Under the pieces are notes generated by a model that made no database searches, was not told the origin of the DNA, and saw only the letters and a program-made list of their open reading frames with translations. This document shows positions 43,715 to 51,726 of a stretch of DNA of 57,603 nt, one piece after another. Every line of letters starts with the position of its first letter. Position 1 is the stretch's first letter. The stretch covers positions 1-57,603 of the forward strand of contig JABIAY010000073.1 of NCBI GenBank assembly GCA_018653085.1, given 5' to 3'. Source of the stretch: Nitrospina sp. Lineage in GTDB: Bacteria; Nitrospinota; Nitrospinia; Nitrospinales; VA-1. The position numbers were made by a program, and so were the translations under genes.

Positions 43715-45814
43715 GTGAATTTCGTGAAGTTTATTTTGACCAGTAGTTTGGCATTCCAATCGGTGGTTGGTCTCTTTTTTGTTGAGCCGGTTTATTCGGA
43801 AGAGGCCGAATTACCGGAGGTAGTCATTGCGGCGCCCACGCCAGAATTTAGGGATACAGCTAAAGAACTACCAGGAACCTTGACAGTCCCGAATAATCTT
43901 GAAGCGACAAAAATTCTTCAACGTACCCCGGGTGGTGTTTATGTCATCGGGGCAGAGGTTTTTGAAGATAAATATAGTCTCAATTTTCAGGATACGGTCA
44001 GCCATGTTCCCGGAGTCTATGCAACCAAACGCTTTGCTGAAGAAGTGCGGATATCGATTCGAGGTTCCGGTATTGAACGCAATTTTCACCAGAAGGGTCT
44101 TACCGGATTTCAGGATGCTGTTCCCTTTGGAAGTGCTGATGGTAGTGGGGATTATCAGGAAATCGATACGCTGGTTTTGCAACGAATCGAGATTCACAAA
44201 GGTGGGAACTCTATGCAGTTTGGCGGCTCTACACTTGGTGGATCTATTAACATGATTTCCAAGACCGGTCATAGTAACCCGGGCAATCAATTACGTCTCG
44301 AAACGGGTTCGGATGACACCTTTCGAGGAAACCTGCAATCCGGTCGGGTATTTGATAACGACTCAGACTTGTTTTTCAGTTTATCCGGTTCTGTCAGCGA
44401 TGGATTCCGGCAACATGCGGACCAGAAGAATATTAAATTCAATACAAATGCGGGTATAAAGATATCCGAAAATGTTGAGACTCGATTTTATTTTAATTCC
44501 AATTACATCGATCTTGAGTTGCCTAATACGGTAACGAAAAACCAGGCTTTGAGCAATCCTGAACAAGCAAAGGCCTCGGCTCTCACCGATGATGAACATC
44601 GGGACATTGTTTCATACCGTTTTTCCAATAAGACCACCTTTGATCTTGGTGGTGGACATAAGATGGATGTGGGTGCTTTCGCATTTTGGAAAGACCTGTT
44701 TCATCCTATTACTTCTTTTGTAGGTGTGATTGGTCAGGAAAGTGTGAATTATGGCTTATTCACTCAGAACTCTGGCACGTACAAGGTTGGTAATCACTTG
44801 AACCGATATCGGTTTGGTGTGACCTCACATTTGGGGGATACCGATGCAAAAGTCTGGGAAAATAATAATGGAAAAGCAGGTGTGTTGACATCCGATACAC
44901 AGCAATCAGCACAAAATGTTGTGGTGTATGGAGAGAACAGTTTTTATATAAAACCTGAGTTGGCGCTGGTGACGACCTTGCAGTATATCTGGGCAAACCG
45001 TGATGTGTTCGACAATTTTACTCCCAGTGAAACAGACAGTTCAGACTATGAATCGTGGAACCCGAAAATTGGTCTTCTTTATAAGCCCTCAGAAAAAATT
45101 CAGATCTTCGGTAATATCAGCAAAAGCTATGAGCCGCCTGACTTCAGCGATTTGACCCAGGGAAGTACTGCGGGTTTCATTAGTTTGGAGGCCCAGGATG
45201 CGTGGACACTGGAAGTGGGAACCCGTGGAGAGCAGGGGCCTGTTGCCTGGGATATCAGCTTGTATCGGGCATGGATTAGTGACGAAATTCTAAAATTCAC
45301 AACGGGTGGCGGTGTGCCAGCCACAGGTTTCAATGCTGATGAAACCGTTCATCAGGGTGCCGAGGTGGGTGTGGGTATACAACTCGGAAAAAGCCTGCTG
45401 ACAAATGGGGACAACTTGAAATGGTGGAATGCTTATACCTTCAGCGATTTTTCTTTTCAAGGAGATGCTCAATTCGGAGACAACAGCATTCCAGGTCAGC
45501 CGGCACATTTTTATAACACAGAGCTCCGGTACGATCACCCGGATAAATGGTTTGTTTCCGCGAATATGCTTGCGGCGAGCGAAGCAGATGTTGATTTCAA
45601 CAATACGTTTGTAGCCCCTGGCTATGTCATTGTTGGAATGGGTGCAGGCTACGAAGTCAACAAAACCACTAGTCTGTTCTTTGAGGGCCGCAACCTGTTT
45701 GATAAGAAGTATATCTCAAATTTTTCAACAGCTGTTACTGCCACCTCCACTTCCAATTTGTTTTATGCCGGTGACTTGAGGCGGTTTTTTGGTGGGGTAA
45801 GAGTAAGTTTCTAA
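43715..45814 (+). CDS. TonB-dependent outer-membrane receptor
   Basis: A 699-residue receptor. After the signal peptide comes LPEVVIAAPTPEF, a likely TonB-box region. The plug domain holds FQDTVSHVPGVYAT, EVRISIRGSG and LQRIEIHKGGNSMQFGGSTLGGSINM. A 22-strand-type barrel follows with the late block FEGRNLFDKKYISNFS and terminal GGVRVSF. It imports a scarce ligand (siderophore, metal complex or similar) using energy from the ExbB-ExbD-TonB set encoded downstream. The ligand cannot be read from sequence; neighbours point to a metal. Confidence 0.9.
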   Translation: MNFVKFILTSSLAFQSVVGLFFVEPVYSEEAELPEVVIAAPTPEFRDTAKELPGTLTVPNNLEATKILQRTPGGVYVIGAEVFEDKYSLNFQDTVSHVPGVYATKRFAEEVRISIRGSGIERNFHQKGLTGFQDAVPFGSADGSGDYQEIDTLVLQRIEIHKGGNSMQFGGSTLGGSINMISKTGHSNPGNQLRLETGSDDTFRGNLQSGRVFDNDSDLFFSLSGSVSDGFRQHADQKNIKFNTNAGIKISENVETRFYFNSNYIDLELPNTVTKNQALSNPEQAKASALTDDEHRDIVSYRFSNKTTFDLGGGHKMDVGAFAFWKDLFHPITSFVGVIGQESVNYGLFTQNSGTYKVGNHLNRYRFGVTSHLGDTDAKVWENNNGKAGVLTSDTQQSAQNVVVYGENSFYIKPELALVTTLQYIWANRDVFDNFTPSETDSSDYESWNPKIGLLYKPSEKIQIFGNISKSYEPPDFSDLTQGSTAGFISLEAQDAWTLEVGTRGEQGPVAWDISLYRAWISDEILKFTTGGGVPATGFNADETVHQGAEVGVGIQLGKSLLTNGDNLKWWNAYTFSDFSFQGDAQFGDNSIPGQPAHFYNTELRYDHPDKWFVSANMLAASEADVDFNNTFVAPGYVIVGMGAGYEVNKTTSLFFEGRNLFDKKYISNFSTAVTATSTSNLFYAGDLRRFFGGVRVSF

Positions 45815-45825
45815 CTAGCAATTTT

Positions 45826-45904
45826 GTGCCTACCTCCTCCTAGGTGGCACTGGAAGGTTGGCATTTGGCACTGCTTTGGGAAGCGAGCCAGATGCCGACC
45901 CTCC
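45826..45904 (+). terminator. Tandem hairpins after the receptor gene
   Basis: The first stem GTGCCTACCT/AGGTGGCAC has one bulge. The second is long: GGTTGGCATTTGGC (45856) against GCCAGATGCCGACC (45887) with two G-U pairs. No U-tract follows, so this may be a processing or mRNA-stability element between receptor and lipoprotein genes rather than a terminator. Confidence 0.5.
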
Positions 45905-45946
45905 AATAATTTATAGCATTATGAATGGTTTGAAAGGAAAGCGTTC

Positions 45947-47227
45947 ATGTTAAACCCTATGAATTTATTTATTGCCATATGTTTGCTACTTTCTACAGTC
46001 TCTTGCGCAGGCTCTATAAAAAATTCGTCAACTCTTGTTGATCAGGAAAATGCGGATCAACTTGAACTTGCAAAAAAGGAAGGTTTGGTAAATTGGGAAT
46101 CCAAGCCTCAAACAGTAGATCAAGGGAACGGACTCCAGCTTTTACTACAGGCTTCCGAAGGCATGAGTTTTATTTATGCGGCCCACAAAGAAAATGGAGG
46201 ACAGGACCTTTTTTACACGGGCTCCCATAATATGGGAGACACTTTCTCAAAACCCTATGTCATTAATAAAGTAGCAGGGGAAGTGAGTTCTCATGGAGAG
46301 AACGGGCCAATATTGAGACAAGGACAAGGTATTGGAAGATTTGCGGTTTGGCAGGGAGGAAATGACCTTAAGTTTGCTCGCTCGATGAATTTTGGCAGGA
46401 GTTTTTCTCCGGCTATAAAAGTGAACGATGACAACGAGAAAACCTACCACTCCTTTCAAACAATGGAAGTTGGGCCGGATGGGACTATCTATGTAGCCTG
46501 GCTTGATGGACGAGATAAAAAGACTAATTTACCGGGAACCTCTTCACTTTATATCGCTCGTTCTTTTGACCAGGGAAGTTCGTTTGAACAAAACATTAAA
46601 ATTGCAGGAGATGCCTGCCCATGCTGTCGCCCGGCTTTGGCATTTGATAGTTCTGGAAAGGTTTATGTTTCTTGGAGACATGTCTATAAAGACAATAACC
46701 GGGTCATGGCTGTGTCAGCCTCACTGGATAAGGGTAAAACATGGGATGCGAAAACCCTGGTAACGAAAGAGGGCTGGAAGATTAATGGATGCCCTCATTC
46801 TGGTGCATCTATGGAGTCTCAAGATGGAAAATTATTTGTTGTCTGGTATAGCGGCGCGGGTAATCGGGCTAAATTACGAGCAGGTATGTCATTGGATGGA
46901 GGCAAGAGCTTTAAGTTCATGGACGAAATACAAGGAAAGGTATTGGATGCCAACCACCCTGATATTCAAGTGATCAATGGGGAAGCCTGGGTTGTTTTTC
47001 AAGGAAGGGATCCAAAATCGGCTGATGGTTGGGGTGTGATTCGTCCCTGGTTGCTGAAAATTTCTGGGGAAGGAAAAATTAGCCGACCTGAAATGGTTCC
47101 ATTTCTTGGAGATAGCGTTGCCTATCCCTATTTGTTCAAAGGAAATGGGGGGAGAATTTATGCTACTTGGACCGAGATTTCAGAGAGTGGACCCAAGGCG
47201 GTCCTTTGCCGTGGGCGAATAAATTAA
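45947..47227 (+). CDS. Sialidase-like beta-propeller lipoprotein with a CPCC motif
   Basis: A 426-residue lipoprotein (lipobox STVSC, Cys20) with BNR/Asp-box repeats (SFDQGSSFEQ, SLDKGKTWDAK, SLDGGKSFKF), hence a sialidase-type six-bladed propeller. Sialidase activity is unlikely, because the Arg triad is not evident. Distinctive instead are GDACPCCRPALAF (C224, C226, C227) and INGCPHSGASM (C282), which lie close in sequence and could build a metal or haem site. It sits between a TonB receptor and ExbB, so a periplasmic or surface ligand-binding role is inferred. Confidence 0.7.
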   Translation: MLNPMNLFIAICLLLSTVSCAGSIKNSSTLVDQENADQLELAKKEGLVNWESKPQTVDQGNGLQLLLQASEGMSFIYAAHKENGGQDLFYTGSHNMGDTFSKPYVINKVAGEVSSHGENGPILRQGQGIGRFAVWQGGNDLKFARSMNFGRSFSPAIKVNDDNEKTYHSFQTMEVGPDGTIYVAWLDGRDKKTNLPGTSSLYIARSFDQGSSFEQNIKIAGDACPCCRPALAFDSSGKVYVSWRHVYKDNNRVMAVSASLDKGKTWDAKTLVTKEGWKINGCPHSGASMESQDGKLFVVWYSGAGNRAKLRAGMSLDGGKSFKFMDEIQGKVLDANHPDIQVINGEAWVVFQGRDPKSADGWGVIRPWLLKISGEGKISRPEMVPFLGDSVAYPYLFKGNGGRIYATWTEISESGPKAVLCRGRIN

Positions 47228-47273
47228 GTAAAGACAAATTGAAACGTATTTCAATCTAATAGAGAGAAAGATT

Positions 47274-47981
47274 ATGGATTCCATATCGTCTGCATTCGAA
47301 TTAATGAGCAAGGGTGGCATTGTGATGCTACCTATTTTTCTATGTTCGGTCGTTGCCCTGACGGTGATCTTCGAACGCCTCTACTATTTCTTCAAGAACA
47401 ACGAGGATACACAAAAACTATTCGGGTCGCTCAATGAACTTTTGCAACATAGGCGGCACCCTCAGGCATTAGAACTTTGTAAACAGTCGAAAGGGCCGGT
47501 CGGTCGGTTGTTGTCCGTCGGCTTGTCCCATAAAACCCAGCCAAAATGGAAGCTGGAGGAAACTCTCTCGGTGATGGGGCAGGAAGAACTCAACGATATG
47601 GGCAAAAATATCCGCACTCTGGAAGTCATTGCCGCGATTGCACCACTTATGGGATTGCTGGGAACAGTGCTGGGCATGGTACAGGCTTTTAACAAGGTTG
47701 CTGAATACAAAGGTCAGGTAGACCCAAGTCTTTTGGCAGGAGGTATTTGGGAAGCCCTGCTGACAACTGCGGCAGGACTTGCTGTGGCCATACCTGCGGT
47801 GGTGATGTTGCATTATTTCGATCGCAAGATGGAGAAAAACTCATTCATCCTGACCAAATTTTCCCAGTTGTTGGTGCATTCTCTGGATGATGATACCGGA
47901 AGTGAGAATCTATCTGCTAAACCAATAAAAAGGGATGAGCCAATAATTAATGCCGATCTGATGAAGGCCTCAACCTCATGA
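47274..47981 (+). CDS. exbB: ExbB-type proton channel subunit
   Basis: A 235-residue MotA/TolQ/ExbB protein with three membrane helices (about residues 17-35, 120-145 and 160-182). Typical blocks are LEVIAAIAPLMGLLGTVLGMVQAF and LLAGGIWEALLTTAAGLAVAIPAVV. With ExbD it uses the proton gradient to energise TonB. It overlaps exbD by ATGA. The short C-terminal tail of about 40 residues is polar. Confidence 0.93.
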   Translation: MDSISSAFELMSKGGIVMLPIFLCSVVALTVIFERLYYFFKNNEDTQKLFGSLNELLQHRRHPQALELCKQSKGPVGRLLSVGLSHKTQPKWKLEETLSVMGQEELNDMGKNIRTLEVIAAIAPLMGLLGTVLGMVQAFNKVAEYKGQVDPSLLAGGIWEALLTTAAGLAVAIPAVVMLHYFDRKMEKNSFILTKFSQLLVHSLDDDTGSENLSAKPIKRDEPIINADLMKASTS

Positions 47982-48367
47982 TTGAAATTTCCAAACCCGA
48001 AAGGGATCGCTTTCAGGTAGATCTGGCTCCGCTGATAGATGTGGTGTTTCTACTGCTGATCTTCTTCATGCTGACTTTTGCTGTGGCAGGGCAGGGGCTT
48101 GATTTGTCGCTTCCGCAGGGAGAATCGCAAGCGGTACAAAAGGAACCGGACCTCATTGTGCGTTTTGAAGCGGGTGGTGATATTTTTTTGGGTGAACGGG
48201 TGGTGGCTCTGGATGAACTCGGATATGAACTTGAAGGTCAATTGAAGGAGCGCAAAAACAAACTGGTTGTGCTGGAACCTGATAAAAATACCCACTTTGA
48301 TCTTTTCACGCGAGTACTGGATCTGGCTCGCAAGTCCGGTGCAAAGGACTTTGCCATTGTGCGTTGA
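47978..48367 (+). CDS. exbD: ExbD-type biopolymer transport protein, first copy
   Basis: A 129-residue protein with one N-terminal membrane helix carrying the essential Asp in DLAPLIDVVFLLLIFFMLTF, and a periplasmic domain. It couples proton flow to TonB movement together with ExbB. A second, distinct exbD follows 13 bases later; two ExbD proteins in one operon also occur in other dedicated TonB systems. Confidence 0.93.
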   Translation: MIEISKPERDRFQVDLAPLIDVVFLLLIFFMLTFAVAGQGLDLSLPQGESQAVQKEPDLIVRFEAGGDIFLGERVVALDELGYELEGQLKERKNKLVVLEPDKNTHFDLFTRVLDLARKSGAKDFAIVR

Positions 48368-48380
48368 ATAATTACTTATC

Positions 48381-48791
48381 ATGATTCATTTAAAACACAA
48401 AAAGAGTAGCAAAAACAGGCTCAACATCATTCCGCTGATCAATGTTGTGTTCCTACTGCTAATTTTCTTCATGTTGACTTCTACAGCGATACAGCAAGGA
48501 ATGGAAGTTGAACTTCCTAAGGCTGAAACCGCAGAAGACAATGAGGTGAAATTGACCAGGTTGACCATTGCAAAAAATGGTGACCTGGAAATAGATTCTG
48601 AAAAGGTTACCCTCGAAATGCTCGGCGAGCGACTGGAGAATAAAATAACTACTAGAGAAAAAAAACTGATGATTGAGGCTGACCGTGACCTCGAATTTTC
48701 CCGTTTTGGGGATGTGCTGGATCGAGTGCGAGAGGTTGGGATCGTCGATTTTGTTATTGCTACGGAGCCTCTGGAGAACTCATCGTCATGA
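48381..48791 (+). CDS. exbD: ExbD-type biopolymer transport protein, second copy
   Basis: A 136-residue ExbD paralog with LNIIPLINVVFLLLIFFMLTS. Where the first copy has LIDVVFLL, this one has LINVVFLL: the proton-carrying Asp is Asn. It may therefore be a structural partner in a mixed ExbD complex. It overlaps the tonB ATG by four bases (ATGA). Confidence 0.9.
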   Translation: MIHLKHKKSSKNRLNIIPLINVVFLLLIFFMLTSTAIQQGMEVELPKAETAEDNEVKLTRLTIAKNGDLEIDSEKVTLEMLGERLENKITTREKKLMIEADRDLEFSRFGDVLDRVREVGIVDFVIATEPLENSSS

Positions 48792-49759
48792 ATATTAATA
48801 CAATGGTGCTACCCAGGCCAAAACCGCTAAGCTATTCTCTAAGCATGTCCCTTTTATTTCATGCTTTATTTGTTTTGATGCTAGGCCGTAATTTTCTATT
48901 AGAATCCGTACCACCTCTTCTTAATGAATCGAAGACGGAGTTTCGAATTATTCCAAAAAGAACTCCGCCGCCTGCAATTAAGCAAGAAATTAAAGAGACG
49001 CATATTGAAAAACCCACCCCGATTACTCCTGTTGAGGCACAACCTGTCGCACCGCCTGTTGCTATAAAAGCAACATTAATGCCCACCGCAACTGTTGCTT
49101 CTTTGCCCATGGAGATGGCTCCACAAAGCATAGAGCCGGTTAATATGTTGCCTCATTCCTCTTCAAGGGCACAGGTTATAGAGTCTCTCGCATCATCGGC
49201 ATTTAGTACCTTTAGCGCCGAAGTGAAACCCCGGCTTGCACAAACAAGCAGGGTCGCGCCACGTGGGTATGGACGAAAAGCTTTGTTTCAGAGTGGGGCA
49301 TCAGCTTCTTTTGCACATAAGCTAAATATAGCTACGCCTTTGCCACGAGTCTCATCTACCGGCAGTATTCGCCGAGCCGCAGGAATCCGATCATCGACTT
49401 CCGTTAAGGCCTTTCAACTCGGATTCTCGGAGCCTCGTGTTGCCACCCTGACACAAATGACCAACAAAGAAGTTCTGAGAGGATTTCTTATAGGTATTCA
49501 AAAAGTTATTGCTTCGGCCAAGCGCTACCCTGAGGAGGAGCGCAAGGCCCTCCATGCAGGAAAGATGAAAGTGGCATTTACGTTGCTTAGAAACGGTACA
49601 ATTGAAAAACTGCGGTTAAAAGAAAAATCGAAATACGGACGCCTCAATCAGGCGGCACTTGATGCCGTCAGCATGGTTGTGCCATTTTCCGGCTTTCCGG
49701 CTGGGATCATCGAGGACACCATTGATATAGTGATTCCTTTTCGATTTGATTTGACATAA
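48788..49759 (+). CDS. tonB: TonB-family energy transducer
   Basis: A 323-residue protein with N-terminal membrane anchor (SLSMSLLFHALFVLML, about residues 18-36), a Pro-rich spanning region (KRTPPPAIKQ, KPTPITPVEAQPVAPP), a longer Ser/Ala-rich middle, and the TonB C-terminal domain (AKRYPEEERKALHAGKMKVA, then VPFSGFPAG). It spans the periplasm to the receptor plug. Its place at the end of exbB-exbD-exbD makes a dedicated energising set for the receptor at 43715. Confidence 0.9.
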   Translation: MNINTMVLPRPKPLSYSLSMSLLFHALFVLMLGRNFLLESVPPLLNESKTEFRIIPKRTPPPAIKQEIKETHIEKPTPITPVEAQPVAPPVAIKATLMPTATVASLPMEMAPQSIEPVNMLPHSSSRAQVIESLASSAFSTFSAEVKPRLAQTSRVAPRGYGRKALFQSGASASFAHKLNIATPLPRVSSTGSIRRAAGIRSSTSVKAFQLGFSEPRVATLTQMTNKEVLRGFLIGIQKVIASAKRYPEEERKALHAGKMKVAFTLLRNGTIEKLRLKEKSKYGRLNQAALDAVSMVVPFSGFPAGIIEDTIDIVIPFRFDLT

Positions 49760-49773
49760 TTCAGGGAGAAACC

Positions 49774-50505
49774 ATGAAAAAAAAACAAATGTTGTATATA
49801 GGAATGATACTGCTGATATTTGCTTTTCCAGTTACTATTGAAGCGGCGGTTAATGAGGTCGATACAAATTTTGATGGCAAACCCGATCAGTGGCAACACG
49901 TCTCTGAGAAAGGAAAGCTTTTTAAAGTTGAGCACGATGGGAATTTCAACGGTAAGGTGGAGCAGATTGAGTTCTATGGAGCGAGCGATAAGTTGGCACG
50001 AGTCGAGTTTGACCGCAACGAGGATGGCAACATAGATCATTTTCAATATTATGGCGAGGATGGCAAACTCAGTCGGATTGAAAAATCTGCCAAACAGAAT
50101 GGAAAAATCGACTGGAAGGAACTATATGGACCCGGAGAGAAACTGCAAATTGTTAAAATAGACCAGGATCAGAATGGGCTTAGCGAGACTATGCAGTATT
50201 ATAACGAACTGGGTAAACTTGAGCGGGTAGAGCGTGATACAAGCGGGGATGGGAAAATTGATGTTTGGCAACGTATTGGTTCAGGACAGAAGCTAAAGAC
50301 CACCGCATTTGATACAGATGTCGATGGCAAACCGGACCAATGGCAGGTTTTTGATGATTCACAAAAACCCGTTCGTGTTGAATTTGATAGCAATAAAGAT
50401 GGCAAGGCTGATCGTTGGGAGCACATGGATGGAACTGGCAAAGTGATCAAGGTAGAACTTGATCGAAACTTCGATGGCAAGGTTGATATGACTCAGAAAA
50501 AATGA
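49774..50505 (+). CDS. Secreted protein with nine calcium-loop-like repeats
   Basis: A 243-residue protein: a signal peptide (residues 1-24) and then nine repeats of about 24 residues, each with a DxNxDGKxDxW-type loop: DTNFDGKPDQW, DGNFNGKVEQI, DRNEDGNIDHF, SAKQNGKIDWK, DQDQNGLSETM, DTSGDGKIDVW, DTDVDGKPDQW, DSNKDGKADRW and DRNFDGKVDMT. DxDxDG loops bind calcium in EF-hand and dockerin proteins; several copies here keep all ligands. It is the last gene of the TonB operon, 14 bases after tonB. Role unknown. Confidence 0.75.
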   Translation: MKKKQMLYIGMILLIFAFPVTIEAAVNEVDTNFDGKPDQWQHVSEKGKLFKVEHDGNFNGKVEQIEFYGASDKLARVEFDRNEDGNIDHFQYYGEDGKLSRIEKSAKQNGKIDWKELYGPGEKLQIVKIDQDQNGLSETMQYYNELGKLERVERDTSGDGKIDVWQRIGSGQKLKTTAFDTDVDGKPDQWQVFDDSQKPVRVEFDSNKDGKADRWEHMDGTGKVIKVELDRNFDGKVDMTQKK

Positions 50506-50520
50506 TGCGGGAAGCTATTT

Positions 50521-50796
50521 CTAGCGACTCTGCTTGTTCATGTACTCATCAAAATGTTTCTGGTACATGATATCCCATTCCGGTGAACCTTCGCGCGGGG
50601 CGTTGCTGTAGCTGTTCAATATCCGGCGTGCTTCGGCGTCCGCCTTGTCATCGAGTTGGAGAATGTCTGTCATCACCCGGGTGATATCCAGGCGCACGTC
50701 ATTGAGGTCGACTTTATAGTCCAGTTCATCGCGTTTGGCAAAATCACGGACAATGAGACTGCTGATATGGTTGATTTTATCTCGGCTGATTTTCAT
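50521..50796 (-). CDS. DUF507 family protein, second copy
   Basis: A 91-residue small protein of the DUF507 family, recognised from MKISRDKINHISSLIVRDF at the N-terminus and the ARRILNSYSNAPREGSPEWD segment. Function of the family is not known; its members are soluble helical proteins. It follows a longer paralog by 16 bases, forming a pair. Confidence 0.75.
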   Translation of the reverse strand: MKISRDKINHISSLIVRDFAKRDELDYKVDLNDVRLDITRVMTDILQLDDKADAEARRILNSYSNAPREGSPEWDIMYQKHFDEYMNKQSR

Positions 50797-50812
50797 AGGG
50801 GTCAGTTAGGGA

Positions 50813-51094
50813 TTAAAGAATGAGTCCGCGTTCACGCACCAGTTTTGATTTCACCATTTGGAACACCCGCCCATAGTCCATCATACTTCTTTCATACTCT
50901 TCGGTTTTGGAGTCGAGCAGGGTTTTCACTTCTTCGTTGAGCCGGTCCTCCACCATAAGGTCTTCGGTGATGATTCCATTGACGATGGTTTGCAGTTTTT
51001 CTGCTGATTCTTCCCAAATAATCAACTCTTTATCCAGTAAGGATCTGACAATATTTTTGGCGAGAAGTTCGGTAAATTCTTTAGTAAGGCGCAT
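50813..51094 (-). CDS. DUF507 family protein, first copy
   Basis: A 93-residue DUF507 protein starting MRLTKEFTELLAKNIVRSLL, if the ATG at 51094 is used (the frame opens 5 codons earlier at 51109). It ends SKLVRERGLIL, close to the usual VRERGLIL-like finish of this family. Tandem DUF507 pairs probably arose by duplication and may form a heteromer. Confidence 0.75.
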   Translation of the reverse strand: MRLTKEFTELLAKNIVRSLLDKELIIWEESAEKLQTIVNGIITEDLMVEDRLNEEVKTLLDSKTEEYERSMMDYGRVFQMVKSKLVRERGLIL

Positions 51095-51127
51095 TATTTT
51101 GACAATCAAATTTTAAATTTATTAAAG

Positions 51128-51200
51128 AGCGGGAGACGGGGTTCGAACCCGCGACACCCAGCTTGGGAAGCTGGTACTCTACCAACTGAGCTACTCCCGC
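51128..51200 (-). tRNA. tRNA-Gly (CCC)
   Basis: Minus-strand acceptor stem GCGGGAG/CTCCCGC, D arm GCTC/GAGT, anticodon stem CCAGC/GCTGG around TTCCCAA, and T arm GCGGG-TTCGAAC-CCCGT all fold. No CCA is encoded, unlike the tRNA-Met in this window. It lies seven bases behind the stop of the 72-residue ORF upstream, so it is probably cut from a shared transcript. Confidence 0.95.
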
Positions 51201-51207
51201 CTAACGA

Positions 51208-51426
51208 TCAGTCAGACTTTTTTTCACCCAGAATTAAAAAACAGTTATTGTCGGTCACTTGTATGTCTATGATCGGGATACCTTGTTGAGCCACTTCCTT
51301 GATGACCCCGTTCACCATGGTTTCGATTGCCGTTGCACCTTCTTCGGCAGTGTCGAGCACTCTAATGCCTGTGACTGTTTGATTGTGAAGGGGCATCCAA
51401 TTATAGCTGGCAGGCTTATAGCCCAT
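51208..51426 (-). CDS. Small protein of unknown function
   Basis: A 72-residue soluble ORF with well-balanced composition: VLDTAEEGATAIETMVNGVI and then IIDIQVTDNNCFLILGEKKSD, which looks like an alpha-beta mini-domain. The ATG lies behind a GGGAAA. It is upstream of tRNA-Gly in the same direction. I do not recognise a family. Confidence 0.5.
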   Translation of the reverse strand: MGYKPASYNWMPLHNQTVTGIRVLDTAEEGATAIETMVNGVIKEVAQQGIPIIDIQVTDNNCFLILGEKKSD

Positions 51427-51726
51427 CCATAGTCCATTTCCCTTTGAAATAAAAGGGAAAACAAGTTTGACGCGAGACCAGATTTTTCCGCATTATCTAC
51501 TATTTGCCACTTGTAATCAATCCTAATTGGGGATTTCGCATAGAAACAGAAGTAAATACCAGGATGGGCGATTCCCTAAGAAGGTTATTGAAATTATCTT
51601 TTCAATTGAGTAAGATGGCCAGTCTGAATAACTCATGAAAACACAAAAAGTTGCAGGAACTTAGAGGTTTTGAAGTTCCTATTTTTTGTTTAGAACCGGG
51701 CTTATAAAGCTCCAGCGAGGAGATTC
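51427..51726. other. 300-base leader region before tatC
   Basis: It contains a promoter-like pair (TTGACG at 51467, CATTAT 18 bases later) and a terminator at 51655. A 24-codon ORF (51564-51638) lies between them. It may encode a small RNA of about 185 bases or an attenuated tatC leader. Confidence 0.4.
51655..51688 (+). terminator. Rho-independent terminator or attenuator before tatC
   Basis: A perfect 8-bp stem AGGAACTT/AAGTTCCT with a 10-base loop is followed by ATTTTTTG. It lies about 40 bases before the tatC start codon. Confidence 0.7.

Noticed and set aside
45947-47227. True sialidase activity
   Set aside because: Only Asp-box repeats support it; the catalytic Arg triad is not visible and Cys motifs suggest another role.
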